Shown piece after piece: positions 44,124 to 53,667 of a stretch of DNA of 64,000 nt. A program made the position numbers and the translations under genes. Positions within the stretch are counted from its first letter, which is position 1; each line of letters starts with the position of its first letter. The stretch comes from JAGVSR01 sp963825555 (GTDB taxonomy: Bacteria; Pseudomonadota; Alphaproteobacteria; Rhizobiales; Hyphomicrobiaceae): positions 124,001-188,000 of the forward strand of contig CAWGTZ010000007.1 in NCBI GenBank assembly GCA_963825555.1. Direction: 5' to 3'. Below the pieces are notes generated by a model. The model did not search any database, was not told where the DNA came from, and saw only the letters and a program-made list of their open reading frames with translations.

Positions 44124-44723
44124 ATGATGACAACCTCCTCGCTGGTTATTTGGATGACAACGCTCACGATCGGAGTTTGCGGGATCATCCTCGCAACCGG
44201 CACGAATTCACCCGAATACTACATGGTCGTCATGGCACTCATCGCATTCGCCATCGCCACGATCGGGGTTCGGGAGATCATCAGCCTCGACAAAGCCGAT
44301 GCGTCATTGAGCGCGGTCTCGGCATCGACTGCCCGGTACATGGGACTGGTATGGGCCTGGGGCGCCGTGGCGCTGTTTGTCAGCTACTACTTTATCCTCC
44401 CCTCGTGGCACGAATGGCCGGTCTTTTGCTCGGCATTCGCCATCGTGGCGGCAATCAGCCTGCTATTCGCTGCCGTGATGTCCAAAGATGCCGACAAGGG
44501 CAACGATGACCCCACGCTGCTCAAGATCGGGCGCTATCTAACCATCCTGCAATTTGCAGGAACGATCGTCGCCATCGGTGGTTTGCTGATCGATCCGGAC
44601 AAGCAGTTCCTGAATACGGCAAGAAAGGATTGGGCGGCCGTCAACGTCTTTTTCTTCGGCGCCATCGCGCTCGCGGCCGTGAGCGCCGCGGCTCTGTTCT
44701 ATACGCGCGACAGACAGCCCTGA
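44124..44723 (+). CDS. Multi-pass membrane protein, first of two paralogs
   Basis: A 199-residue integral membrane protein with about five or six helices and short loops. A Lys/Asp-rich loop (MSKDADKGNDDP) separates the two halves. The C-terminal part RKDWAAVNVFFFGAIAL corresponds to RGDWPANYIFLFGGLAL of the next protein. I do not recognise the family. I chose the ATG at 44124; a GTG at 44091 would add 11 residues. It is followed after 78 bases, across a hairpin, by its paralog. Confidence 0.65.
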   Translation: MMTTSSLVIWMTTLTIGVCGIILATGTNSPEYYMVVMALIAFAIATIGVREIISLDKADASLSAVSASTARYMGLVWAWGAVALFVSYYFILPSWHEWPVFCSAFAIVAAISLLFAAVMSKDADKGNDDPTLLKIGRYLTILQFAGTIVAIGGLLIDPDKQFLNTARKDWAAVNVFFFGAIALAAVSAAALFYTRDRQP

Positions 44724-44739
44724 GATAGCTAACATCCGG

Positions 44740-44764
44740 CCTTGCCGGGTTCCTTCCGGCAAGG
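44740..44764. other. 9-bp inverted repeat between the two paralogs
   Basis: CCTTGCCGG and CCGGCAAGG flank a seven-base loop, with no U tract after it. It may weaken read-through or stabilise the upstream mRNA. I do not call it a terminator. Confidence 0.4.
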
Positions 44765-44801
44765 GAACGCAAAGTCCTCACCAGAAGCAAGAGCGAGCCG
44801 A

Positions 44802-45413
44802 ATGTCTCTTCAACGCATGGTTCCCGGGGTCGTCGCGGTGCTCGTTCTGAGTGCGGCCGGCATGGCCTACGGAGCCGAAAACGGGTCGCGCGCATTGACC
44901 GTAGCGGCAGCGTTTGGATACGCGCTCGTCGTGATGCTTGTGGCACTCGTCATCAACAGGCCGTGCTGGAAAACCCCTGAAGGAGGTCATGCGCCCGATC
45001 TGCTGTTCCACACGATGCGCCGAAACACAAGACTCGCCGCACTGGTCTATGGATGGGCGGCCCTGGCGTTTTTCGCTGTGTATGGACTGACCGGCGTCAC
45101 CTGGCGGCACGGTTTTCAGTACGGCACGGCGGCCACGCTCATCGCCGGAGCACTTCTCTTTTATGTCCATCGAATGGGAGAACCCGGCCGCGATGTGCCT
45201 CCCTCGCGCGCGCTCACGCTCCTGCACGCAACGGCCGTGATCGGCGGCCTTGCATTCCTGTTGATGTCGGGCAAACTGGCAACGATGCGGGGAGACTGGC
45301 CAGCAAACTACATCTTCCTCTTCGGCGGTCTGGCACTCCTCGGCCTTTGCACGATCGCCTATCGAACGCAGAGAATCCTTGAGCAGGAGGAACCACCACC
45401 GGCCGCCTCCTAA
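44802..45413 (+). CDS. Multi-pass membrane protein, second of two paralogs
   Basis: A 203-residue membrane protein, possibly with a cleaved or signal-anchor N-terminus (VVAVLVLSAAGMAYGAE), then five more hydrophobic helices. It matches the upstream protein in layout and in the RxxWxxxNxxFxFG block. No catalytic motif is visible. It ends six bases from the stop of mutM, convergent. The function is unknown. Confidence 0.65.
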   Translation: MSLQRMVPGVVAVLVLSAAGMAYGAENGSRALTVAAAFGYALVVMLVALVINRPCWKTPEGGHAPDLLFHTMRRNTRLAALVYGWAALAFFAVYGLTGVTWRHGFQYGTAATLIAGALLFYVHRMGEPGRDVPPSRALTLLHATAVIGGLAFLLMSGKLATMRGDWPANYIFLFGGLALLGLCTIAYRTQRILEQEEPPPAAS

Positions 45414-45419
45414 TCGGAG

Positions 45420-46322
45420 TTACTTCTGGCAGGACGGGCAGTAGAACGTGGAACGGCCGGCCTGGGTCATACGCCGGATGGTGCCGCTACAGTCCGGACG
45501 CCGGCAGCGCTCTCCCTCTCGATCGTAAACGTCATGACGCTCCTGGAAGGCGCCGCTCGATCCATCCGGCTTGCGGTAGTCTCGTAGAGTGGATCCCCCG
45601 GCAGCGACCGCCTCCTCCAAAACTTCGCGAATGGCGACCAGAAGCCGAACAGATCGATCGTTCGGACAGCCGCCGCGACCCGCCAGAGTCCTCGCTTTGC
45701 GTTTCGGTGATAGACCCGCCCGGAACAGAGCCTCGCATACGTAGATGTTTCCGAGTCCCGCGATGTTGCGCTGGTCCATCAAGAATGCCTTCAAGTCGGT
45801 CCGCCGGCCGGCCGCGCGCTCCGAGAGCGCCGAAGCCTCGAGCCCAGGGCCAAGCGGTTCGACGCCTAGCAATCGGAAGACCGCATGGCTTTCGATGGTC
45901 GCGGCATCGATGAGCAGCATGTAGCCAAACCTGCGAGGATCATTATAGGTCACGACGGTACCACCCGACGTCCTCAGAACGACATGATCGTGTTGCGGAA
46001 GACGTCCGCTTTCGAGAGTGTAGGTGCCGACGATTTCACCCCTCCCGGCAATCGGCACGCCGGCTTCGAACGGCGCAAGGATGAAGCGTCCGGTCATACC
46101 CAGATGCACAACCAGAATCTCGTCGCTGTCGAGATGGATGCGCAGATATTTGGCACGCCGCGTAACAGCTTTCACCGCGCGCCCGCTAAGCCGCTCGACA
46201 AACCGCTCCGGGAACGGAAAGCGCAGATCGGAGCGTCGCAACTCGATGGTCTCGAGGCGCTGGCCGATCAATGCGTGCGCGAGGGACGCGCGCACGGTCT
46301 CGACTTCCGGCAATTCCGGCAT
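45420..46322 (-). CDS. mutM: Formamidopyrimidine-DNA glycosylase
   Basis: A 300-residue base-excision repair enzyme that removes 8-oxoguanine and formamidopyrimidines. The catalytic Pro and Glu are residues 2 and 3 (MPELPEVE), and RRAKYLRI includes the beta-hairpin Lys. The helix-two-turn-helix part contains QRNIAGLGNIYVCEALF, and the C-terminal zinc finger has Cys-x4-Cys and CPSCQK. Divergent from mmcB, with which it forms a small DNA-repair pair. Confidence 0.96.
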   Translation of the reverse strand: MPELPEVETVRASLAHALIGQRLETIELRRSDLRFPFPERFVERLSGRAVKAVTRRAKYLRIHLDSDEILVVHLGMTGRFILAPFEAGVPIAGRGEIVGTYTLESGRLPQHDHVVLRTSGGTVVTYNDPRRFGYMLLIDAATIESHAVFRLLGVEPLGPGLEASALSERAAGRRTDLKAFLMDQRNIAGLGNIYVCEALFRAGLSPKRKARTLAGRGGCPNDRSVRLLVAIREVLEEAVAAGGSTLRDYRKPDGSSGAFQERHDVYDREGERCRRPDCSGTIRRMTQAGRSTFYCPSCQK

Positions 46323-46497
46323 GACACTCCGTTAGCTTGAGAAGCGTGTGGCGGCCTCCAGGCCTGCCTCATGTGCGCTATGGAACGCCTGGAGGCCGAC
46401 GTCAACGCGAAGAGCAGTTCCTTCGATCTTGCACATTCCAACCCACGCGCGGAACATGACTGCCGAAACAGCACACTCGCCTCCTGGACAAGACATC

Positions 46498-47040
46498 ATG
46501 AGCGCCCATAGCCCGAACGAACGCTTTACCTCCCCGGAAAAAGCCGCGGCAGAGGACAAGCCGCCTGCGACCCAGGCCACCACGCCCCCCGACCCGATTG
46601 CGGAGGAAATTTTAAGGGGCGTTTCGCGCCTTATGGTCGAAAGCGGCCTCATGCCGATCGCGGAGTTCATCCTGCCTGACGGCCGGCGGGCCGATGTTGC
46701 GGCGCTGGACCGGGAGGGCCGCATCACAATCGTCGAGATCAAATCGAGCCTTGCTGATTTCAGAAGCGATCGGAAATGGCCCGAATACGCCAATTATTGC
46801 GACTGCTTTTTCTTCGCCGTGAAGCCGGACTTTCCGCGCGAGGTCCTGCCCGAGGACTGCGGCCTCATTCTGGCCGACCGCTACGGCGGCGAAATCGTGC
46901 GTTCCGCCAAACCCGCGCCTGCGCTCCCTGGTGCGCGCCGCAGAGCATTGACGCTGCGCTTTGCGCGAACGGCGGCGATGAGACTGGCGGTGTGCGCCGA
47001 TCCGCTTCTCGGGGCTAGAGCAGAAGCCAAGGATGTATAG
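46498..47040 (+). CDS. MmcB-family DNA repair protein
   Basis: A 180-residue protein of the DUF1052/MmcB family, which in Caulobacter contributes to DNA repair. The conserved core is ADVAALDREGRITIVEIKSSLADFRSDRKWPEY, with the Asp/Glu-x-Lys pattern of PD-(D/E)XK nucleases (VEIKSS). DCFFFAVKPDFP and ILADRYGG follow. I chose the ATG at 46498; an in-frame ATG at 46456 would add 14 residues. No LexA box (GTTC-N7-GTTC) is visible in the gap to mutM. Confidence 0.87.
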   Translation: MSAHSPNERFTSPEKAAAEDKPPATQATTPPDPIAEEILRGVSRLMVESGLMPIAEFILPDGRRADVAALDREGRITIVEIKSSLADFRSDRKWPEYANYCDCFFFAVKPDFPREVLPEDCGLILADRYGGEIVRSAKPAPALPGARRRALTLRFARTAAMRLAVCADPLLGARAEAKDV

Positions 47041-47057
47041 GGAGCCGCGCCGAAAAA

Positions 47058-47621
47058 TTACTTCGGCGCGCGCTTGGCCAGAATGCGCTGCAGCGTGCGG
47101 CGATGCATGTTGAGACGGCGGGCCGTTTCCGACACGTTGCGATTGCAAAGTTCATAGACGCGCTGAATGTGCTCCCAGCGCACCCGGTCGGCCGACATAG
47201 GGTTTTCTGGAGGCGGCGCCTTGGAATTCGGCGGGGCGAGAAGAGCGTCGGTCACATCGTCGGCGTCCGCCGGCTTTGCGAGATAATCGACGGCGCCGAG
47301 CTTCACGGCCGTCACGGCCGTGGCGATGTTGCCGTATCCGGTCAGAACGATAATCCGGGCGTTGGGGCGCACGCGCGTCAACTCTGCGATGACGTCCAGG
47401 CCGTTACCGTCCTCCAGACGCAGGTCGATGACGGCAAAGGCGGGCGGGCTTTGGCGGATGAGTTCGATTCCCTCCGAAACCGCAGACGCGCTTCGGACCA
47501 GAAATCCGCGCTGTTCCATGGCGCGGGCCATGCGCTGCAGAAAGGCCCGGTCATCATCGACAATGATAAGTGATCGATCTTCGGGCAGTTCATCGGGCTT
47601 GAATGAGAGATCTTCAGTCAC
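47058..47621 (-). CDS. regA: Redox response regulator RegA/ActR/PrrA
   Basis: A 187-residue response regulator. The receiver domain has the acidic pair (VDDD at 21-24) and the phosphoacceptor Asp66 in AVIDLRLEDG. After a Pro-rich linker comes the Fis-type helix-turn-helix NRNVSETARRLNMHRRTLQRILAKRAP, conserved almost exactly in this family. It controls photosynthesis, respiration, nitrogen and carbon fixation in relatives. It follows the sensor kinase on the same strand after 93 bases and is convergent with mmcB. Confidence 0.95.
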   Translation of the reverse strand: MTEDLSFKPDELPEDRSLIIVDDDRAFLQRMARAMEQRGFLVRSASAVSEGIELIRQSPPAFAVIDLRLEDGNGLDVIAELTRVRPNARIIVLTGYGNIATAVTAVKLGAVDYLAKPADADDVTDALLAPPNSKAPPPENPMSADRVRWEHIQRVYELCNRNVSETARRLNMHRRTLQRILAKRAPK

Positions 47622-47714
47622 GGGCGTCCTCCACGTGCGTCAACGTATAGGCTTGCCCCCGTCTCGCCAAGGCCTAACGAGCGAGAAACGCACACCGAAT
47701 GATTGGTTAATTGA

Positions 47715-49109
47715 CTAACGGTCGTAGACTTCGATCGAAAGCGGACGCGCCTGGGGCTTAGGCAGCGCAGTCCCGGGTCCTGCCTGCTCGGCGCCGGCCT
47801 CGAAGACCGACCGGGGCCAGGCGATCCGGACAATGGCTCCGGTCTGGGGTTCGGTTCGGTTCTCCAGAGTCACGCGGGCGCCGGACCGCTCAAGCAGCGT
47901 CTTGGCAATGAAAAAGCCCAGACCGAGCCCCCCGGCTTGGCCTGCCTGCCGGCGGGTGCCCGCAGGACGGGTGGTGACGTAAGGCTCGCCCAGGGTGTCG
48001 ATGATCTCAGCTTTGAAACCCGGCCCGTCGTCGGCGATCGTCACCAACACGTTCGACTGGTCCCATTCCCCCGTCAGATCGACCCGGCTGCCGGCGAAGT
48101 CGACGGCATTCTCGAGAAGGTTGCCCAGGCCATAGAGAACGCCGGGGCGGCGCGCGGCAAGCGGTTGCTCCAGGGCGGGCGGCGGCGTCCCGAGTGAGGG
48201 ATGGACGAAGATGTGCACTGGCTTCGCCTCCAGATCGTAGGGAGCGGCGGCCTCCTCGAGCATCTCCTGAATCGATATCGTTGAGTGTAACGGATCCTGC
48301 TCGCTGGGATGGCGCGTCAGTTTCTGCAGGATTTCGCGGCACCTCAACGCCTGCTGCCGCAGGAGTTCGATATCCTCTGCGAGTGCGCTATCGCGCGGCA
48401 GCCCGCTTTGGATCTCCTTGGTCACGAGTACGATTGTCGAAAGGGGCGTTCCGAGTTCATGTGCCGCAGCAGCGGCTAGTCCGTCGAGTGCGTGCAGTTT
48501 CTGCTCACGCGCCAGCACCAGTTCCGTAGCCGTCAGCGCCGCCGACATGAGCTTACTTTCCCGGGTCAAACGACGGGCATAGAGTGCCATGAACAGCATT
48601 GTTGCAACGACGGCGGCGATGACGCCCAAGTCATAAAGAAAGGGATGATCGAGCGGCTGATTGATGAACCAGGGCAGCGGGTAAGAGTAGAACGCCAGAA
48701 AAATCGTCGCCAGCGTCGTCAGGCTGCCCAGAACGACCGTGGCGCGCGGCGGCAGGGTGGCTGCGGAAACCGTGACCGGCACCACGAGCAGCATGATGAA
48801 GGGGTTCTCGATCCCGCCGGTCAGATAAAGGAGAGCCGCAAGCTGCAGGATGTCGTAGGCCAAGAGTGCCGTCGCGAGCCGAGCGGAAAGCCGATGGCGC
48901 GCAGGAAAGCGCACGGCCAGGAAGACGTTGAGCCACGCAGAACAGGCGATCAGAAACAGGCACCAACCGACCGGAAGATGGAAGTCGAGAAGCAGGGCGA
49001 CGACACCGACCGCACCGAGCTGCCCCAAGACGCCGAGCCAGCGAAGGCGCACGATCGTCTGCAGGCGCAACTGGCTATCGCCGTCGCCGCTCTGCCACAA
49101 CCGGTGCAT
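47715..49109 (-). CDS. regB: Redox sensor histidine kinase RegB/ActS/PrrB
   Basis: A 464-residue sensor kinase. Six membrane helices span about 25-180. The ubiquinone-binding heptad GGIENPF is at 98-104. The phosphoacceptor is His217 in AAAHELGTPLSTIVL, and the redox-active Cys is Cys257 in LRCREIL. The ATPase lid and N box include ENAVDFAGSRV and DDGPGF. It phosphorylates RegA when the quinone pool is reduced. The ATG at 49109 fits best; a GTG at 49130 would add seven residues. Divergent from the SCO gene by 235 bases. Confidence 0.95.
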   Translation of the reverse strand: MHRLWQSGDGDSQLRLQTIVRLRWLGVLGQLGAVGVVALLLDFHLPVGWCLFLIACSAWLNVFLAVRFPARHRLSARLATALLAYDILQLAALLYLTGGIENPFIMLLVVPVTVSAATLPPRATVVLGSLTTLATIFLAFYSYPLPWFINQPLDHPFLYDLGVIAAVVATMLFMALYARRLTRESKLMSAALTATELVLAREQKLHALDGLAAAAAHELGTPLSTIVLVTKEIQSGLPRDSALAEDIELLRQQALRCREILQKLTRHPSEQDPLHSTISIQEMLEEAAAPYDLEAKPVHIFVHPSLGTPPPALEQPLAARRPGVLYGLGNLLENAVDFAGSRVDLTGEWDQSNVLVTIADDGPGFKAEIIDTLGEPYVTTRPAGTRRQAGQAGGLGLGFFIAKTLLERSGARVTLENRTEPQTGAIVRIAWPRSVFEAGAEQAGPGTALPKPQARPLSIEVYDR

Positions 49110-49344
49110 CAATGTCTGTTCCGACGACACCTTCCGTGAAGTCCCTTCTCCTTTTGAAGGCCAACATTGAAGGCCAAACGATCGCCAGCATTGCACCTCG
49201 GCCTCGGCATCGCTATCTCGGCATCTGAGAGCGATGGGGTCAAGATGGCAACTGCCTTCCTTGAGACCTCAAAGCAGTGTCCCGGGAAGGCAGGTCGCCT
49301 TGCCCTACACCCGCAAGCGGCATCGACCAAGGATTGAAACACCC

Positions 49345-49944
49345 ATGAGTTCGAAACTCGCAATCTTCCTGATGTCCGGCATTCTTGCCGGGGCTGGTGC
49401 CGCCTACCTGATCCTTAATCTTCCGGCAAGGGACCCGACGCAACAGGCAAGCCAAGGACGTGTGGCCATCGGCGGCCCCTTCAGCCTTATCGATACCACC
49501 GGCACGCGTCGGACCGAGAAAGATTATCTTGGCAAGCCCATGCTCGTCTTCTTCGGCTTCACGAACTGTCCGGACATCTGTCCCTCGGCACTGCAGACCA
49601 TCACCGTCGCACTCGACACCCTCGGCGATAAAGCCGATCGGCTGACGCCCGTGTTCATAACGCTCGACCCAGAGCGCGATACCCCGGAGGTCCTTGCGGC
49701 TTATGTGAAGAGCTTTCATTCGCGCATTCAGGGCTTGACCGGAAGCCCCGAGGAGGTGCAGGCGGCAATCAAGGCGTACCGTGTTTATGCCAAGAAGGTC
49801 GCCGACGAATCCGATCCGAGTCGCTACAGTGTCGATCACAGCGGCTTCTTCTACCTGATGGACGCTCAGGGGACCTACTTGACGCATTTTCCACATTCCA
49901 TCGATGCCGAACAGCTTGCCGCCAAGCTCTTGCCTCGCCTGTAA
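49345..49944 (+). CDS. SCO1/SenC-type copper chaperone
   Basis: A 199-residue membrane-anchored thioredoxin-fold protein that helps load copper into the CuA site of cytochrome oxidase. The hydrophobic anchor is about 5-25. The copper site is Cys75 and Cys79 (TNCPDICPS) plus His165 (DHSGFFY). Location beside regBA, divergent, is the classical RegB-SenC-RegA arrangement of purple bacteria with a different order. Confidence 0.94.
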   Translation: MSSKLAIFLMSGILAGAGAAYLILNLPARDPTQQASQGRVAIGGPFSLIDTTGTRRTEKDYLGKPMLVFFGFTNCPDICPSALQTITVALDTLGDKADRLTPVFITLDPERDTPEVLAAYVKSFHSRIQGLTGSPEEVQAAIKAYRVYAKKVADESDPSRYSVDHSGFFYLMDAQGTYLTHFPHSIDAEQLAAKLLPRL

Positions 49945-50301
49945 CCCCGGTCGGCGCACCCTGAACGATCCCAAATACTCACAAACACGAATGTGATCGG
50001 CAACGGCATCTGTAACACTGCAACGGTCCATGTGACCTTAGGCACCTGGGGCAGTGCGGCCACACTCGGGCTCCACCGCCTGTGTAGAAAAAAAATGCGC
50101 TGGTCGACATGGCGCCAAACTTGGTAGGTGAAAGAGACCGACCGAACGCGCGTGTCGCTTCTGCGTAAGAAACAACGATCACCCTTTCGGCAATGTGTGC
50201 GTTACACGATGCGTGTTCGGCGCATGACAATGATCAAAGCTTCCTACCGGCAGAATGCCTCTAATGTCTTAAACGCTTCGCCGGTACACGCGGGGACTTT
50301 C
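49945..50301. other. Intergenic stretch before the YgjP-like gene
   Basis: 357 bases between two plus-strand genes. An A-run lies near 50088-50096. No gene, strong hairpin or known element is visible; a promoter for the downstream gene is likely. Confidence 0.45.
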
Positions 50302-51054
50302 ATGCGGAAGACCAAAGCCTCACTGTTGACCTCGCGCCACCAGCGGGACATCGGGACTCTGGGCGCACCGGTGGAGGTTCGTCGCCATCCGGCCGCTCGC
50401 AGATTGACTTTGCGAGTCAGCCGCACCCGCCGCGCGGTCATTGTCACGCTGCCGGTCCAGTGCGGTCTGGAAGAGGCGAATTCCTTTCTGCATCGCAACA
50501 TCGAATGGGTGCGGGAACGCCTGGACAGCTTGCCAGAGCCGGTTCCTTTTCAGCACGGCATCCTCATTCCGCTGCGCGGTGCGGCTCACCGCGTCCTTTT
50601 TCCCGGAGAGATCCCGCGCCGGCGCGTCGTGCGCCGTGTCGAGGCGGAACCCTTCCCCGAGCTGCATGCACCAGGGGAACTCCGCGCTGCCAGGAAGCGA
50701 CTCCAGGAATGGCTGGCGCGCGAAGCCCGCAGGGATCTGGAACAGCGCGTGGCCTGGCATGCAACCCGCCTCGGCGTTACGCCCGGCCGGCTGACCGTGC
50801 GCGATCAGTCGAGCCGCTGGGGGTCCTGCTCAACGACAGGAGCGCTGTCCTTCTCCTGGCGCCTTGTTCTGGCGCCGCCAGCCATACTCGACTACGTGGC
50901 CGCCCATGAGGTCGCGCATCTGAAAGAGATGAATCATGGTCCGCGCTTCTGGGCCCTTGTGGGCAAGACGTGCCCGGACATGGACGAGGCGAAGCATTGG
51001 CTGCGCATCTACGGCATGGACCTGCATCGCTACGGGATAGATTCCGAGGATTGA
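50302..51054 (+). CDS. YgjP-like (DUF45) zinc metallopeptidase
   Basis: A 250-residue M48-type metallopeptidase of the YgjP/SprT-like group. The zinc motif is HEVAH (His202, Glu203, His206), with His212 as a possible third ligand. The family block SSRWGSCSTTGALSFSWRL precedes it, as expected. The N-terminus is basic with no signal peptide. I chose the ATG at 50302 because the family starts close to the ARRLTLRV strand; longer starts add low-quality sequence. The gene is convergent with the PBP1A gene, with 36 bases between the stops. Substrate unknown. Confidence 0.85.
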   Translation: MRKTKASLLTSRHQRDIGTLGAPVEVRRHPAARRLTLRVSRTRRAVIVTLPVQCGLEEANSFLHRNIEWVRERLDSLPEPVPFQHGILIPLRGAAHRVLFPGEIPRRRVVRRVEAEPFPELHAPGELRAARKRLQEWLAREARRDLEQRVAWHATRLGVTPGRLTVRDQSSRWGSCSTTGALSFSWRLVLAPPAILDYVAAHEVAHLKEMNHGPRFWALVGKTCPDMDEAKHWLRIYGMDLHRYGIDSED

Positions 51055-51090
51055 TCGCGCCTGCCGCCGCAAAACACAGTCTGACAAGCG

Positions 51091-53400
51091 CTAGCGCCCA
51101 CCGCCCCCCAGAGACATCATGCCCGGCAAGGGAGAAAAGCTGCGGCTCGGCCCGCCGCGGTCAGCCTGCCCGCCGGACACGGATGCCTGCCGGGTCGTGT
51201 CCTCCCCAGAGATCGCCGAGAGAGCTCGGGCAATGAAGTCGTCATCGATGCGATCATTGGGAAACTGCCCGGCATCGACCGGCTGACGGGCTGAAGTTTT
51301 GGCAGCATTGGGCTTTGACGGGGGGCTCTTCGCCGGGTTCGTCTTCGGCGGTTCTGCCGGGTGGACGGGCATCCGGGTCGGCATCTGCCAGGGCAGCAAC
51401 TCCGGCGGCGGCGTGCGCTCCGTTTCAGAAGCGAGCCTGTCGCCCCAAGCCTCCGGCCAACCCGTTCCCGGCAAAGGACGTCTCTCCTTGCCCTGATGCG
51501 CAGCCGTCATGACCGCATTCCAGATATGGGCCGGCAAGTTGCCGCCCGTCACACGCCGCATCGGCGAACCGTTGTCATTGCCAACCCACACGCCGCCGAT
51601 GAAGTGCGCCGTGTAGCCAACAAACCAGGCATCGCGGAACTCCTGACTGGTGCCCGTCTTGCCGGCGGTCGGATGCCCGCTCAACTCCGCACGCCGCCCG
51701 GTGCCGCTGCGCACGACCGTCTGCATCATATCGTTCATTGCCGCAATCGAAGAGGGCGCGGCAACCTGATCGGCCTGAGGTGCCCCACGCGCATACAGAA
51801 CGCGCCCGCTCGCTGAACGGATGCGACGTATGATGTGAGGCTCGACGGCAATGCCGCCTGTGGAAAAGGCTCCGTAGGCTCCTGTAAGATCGAGCAGCGA
51901 CACTTCCGATGTGCCCAGCGCGAGAGACGGCTCGGCACGCAGTGGTGCCTCGATGCCGAGACGGCCTGCAAGCGACGCAACCTTCTTGGGGCCAACATCC
52001 ATGAGCAACCGGACGGCGACCGTGTTGATTGATTGAGCGAGTGCCTGGCGGAGCGTCACGGCACCTGTGAAGCGACCATTGTCGTTCTTGGGCGTCCAGC
52101 CTTCGAGATTGAAGGGCAGATCGTAGGCGACGCTATCGGGCATAAAGCCCTTCTCCAGAGCGGCCAGATAGACGAACGGCTTGAATGCGGAGCCCGGCTG
52201 ACGCATGGCACGAACGGCGCGATTGAACTGGCTCTTGGCATAGGATCGCCCACCTACCATGGCCCGGATTCCGCCATTTGTATCGAGCACGACAACGCCG
52301 GCCTGGCTCGCAGCCAAGGTCGCGCCCTGCTCCCTCAGCTCCTTGTCGACCACACGCGTCGCCGTGCGCTGCAGATCACGATCAATGGTCGTTTCGACGC
52401 TCACCTCGCGGTGGTCCGATCCGAGCACCGGCGGCAGCTGCTCCAAAACGTAGTCGATTGCGTAATCGGTGACGTTGCGCTCCGCGTCCTGGCGCTTGTG
52501 GGCGAACACGGGGCGCTTTTCCCGGGCGCCCCGCTCCTCGGCGGCGGAAATAAATCCCGCTTCGCGCATTTTCGCCAGAACACTGTTGCCCCGCATGATC
52601 GCAAGGCGCGGGTTGGAAGTAGGCGCGTAACGAGAAGGCGCCTTCAGAAGTCCGGCGATGATTGCCGCCTCCGACAGGGCGAGTTCGCGCGCCGACTTGT
52701 CGAAATAGCGCTGCGCAGCGGCCTCAATTCCGTAGGCGCCACCGCCGAAATAGACGCGATTGAGATAGAGTTCGAGAATTTCCTGCTTGCTGAGCCGCAA
52801 CTCCAACCAGAAAGCGAGCACGAGTTCCTCGACCTTCCGGGCGAGCGTGCGCTCCGGCGACAGGAATAGGTTCTTGGCCAGCTGCTGCGTCAGTGTGGAG
52901 CCGCCTTGGGCGAACCGGCCCGCACGTAGATTGACAAAGACGGCGCGCGCGAAACCGGCAGGATCTATACCCCAGTGGCTCCAGAATCGCCGGTCCTCGG
53001 TCGCGATTACGGCATTCACGACACGCGGCGGAATGAAGTCGATCGGGATGTAGTCTCGCGCCATGCCGCGCTCGGCCAGCACCGTTCCGTCGCGCGCGAG
53101 CACGCGGATGGTCGGGCCGCTCACCTTCGTGCGCAGGGACAGCGGATCGGGAATGGTAATCGTATAGGCAATCAGCATGGCGGCGACGGCAAGCGATGCC
53201 ATTGAAACCGCCATCAGCGGCGCCAGAATGAGAAGTCTGTTCCGAAGACTGAGGCGCTTGTACGCGCGGCCCACGGGGCGGACCACACGCGATCGAACCC
53301 CGGGAACGACCGAACGCAGCGAGGCGCCGACCCGACGCGTGGCTTTCCTCGCGCCACCTGCCGGCTTGCGCTTCGTACGCTTACGCTTTGCCCCACTCAT
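51091..53400 (-). CDS. Class A penicillin-binding protein 1A family
   Basis: A 769-residue peptidoglycan glycosyltransferase/transpeptidase. A Lys/Arg-rich cytoplasmic tail of about 50 residues is followed by one membrane helix (LLILAPLMAVSMASLAVAAML). The glycosyltransferase domain has TEDRRFWSHWGID and GGSTLTQQLAKNLF. The transpeptidase domain has Ser in QPGSAFKPF and KTGTSQEFRDAW. The last 130 residues are Pro/Lys-rich. It lacks the PBP1C C-terminal domain of the pbpC product in this window, so the two are separate class A enzymes. Start chosen at the ATG at 53400. Confidence 0.94.
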   Translation of the reverse strand: MSGAKRKRTKRKPAGGARKATRRVGASLRSVVPGVRSRVVRPVGRAYKRLSLRNRLLILAPLMAVSMASLAVAAMLIAYTITIPDPLSLRTKVSGPTIRVLARDGTVLAERGMARDYIPIDFIPPRVVNAVIATEDRRFWSHWGIDPAGFARAVFVNLRAGRFAQGGSTLTQQLAKNLFLSPERTLARKVEELVLAFWLELRLSKQEILELYLNRVYFGGGAYGIEAAAQRYFDKSARELALSEAAIIAGLLKAPSRYAPTSNPRLAIMRGNSVLAKMREAGFISAAEERGAREKRPVFAHKRQDAERNVTDYAIDYVLEQLPPVLGSDHREVSVETTIDRDLQRTATRVVDKELREQGATLAASQAGVVVLDTNGGIRAMVGGRSYAKSQFNRAVRAMRQPGSAFKPFVYLAALEKGFMPDSVAYDLPFNLEGWTPKNDNGRFTGAVTLRQALAQSINTVAVRLLMDVGPKKVASLAGRLGIEAPLRAEPSLALGTSEVSLLDLTGAYGAFSTGGIAVEPHIIRRIRSASGRVLYARGAPQADQVAAPSSIAAMNDMMQTVVRSGTGRRAELSGHPTAGKTGTSQEFRDAWFVGYTAHFIGGVWVGNDNGSPMRRVTGGNLPAHIWNAVMTAAHQGKERRPLPGTGWPEAWGDRLASETERTPPPELLPWQMPTRMPVHPAEPPKTNPAKSPPSKPNAAKTSARQPVDAGQFPNDRIDDDFIARALSAISGEDTTRQASVSGGQADRGGPSRSFSPLPGMMSLGGGGR

Positions 53401-53667
53401 TACATCAATCCAGCCCAACTGAGCCCGCCGGCCGAACACGATGCGTTGCCTGCCGGGCTCCCCCGAGATCCACCGTATGCTTGCGAACCTAACGGACGGT
53501 TAACCAAACCCTGAGGCCAAGCGATTCCCGGGTATCTTCCGAGTGCGGTTCGACGACGGTCTCTCCACAGAACGACCGCCACCGCCCAGGTGAATTTGAT
53601 CCTGCGCAAGGGAGGTGCGGAGCGGGGCAACGATAGTGAGGAAATCAAAAGCATCGCGGGGGAAGGC

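Noticed and set aside
46323..46497. LexA-type SOS box between mutM and mmcB
   Set aside because: No GTTC-N7-GTTC match was found on reading the gap.
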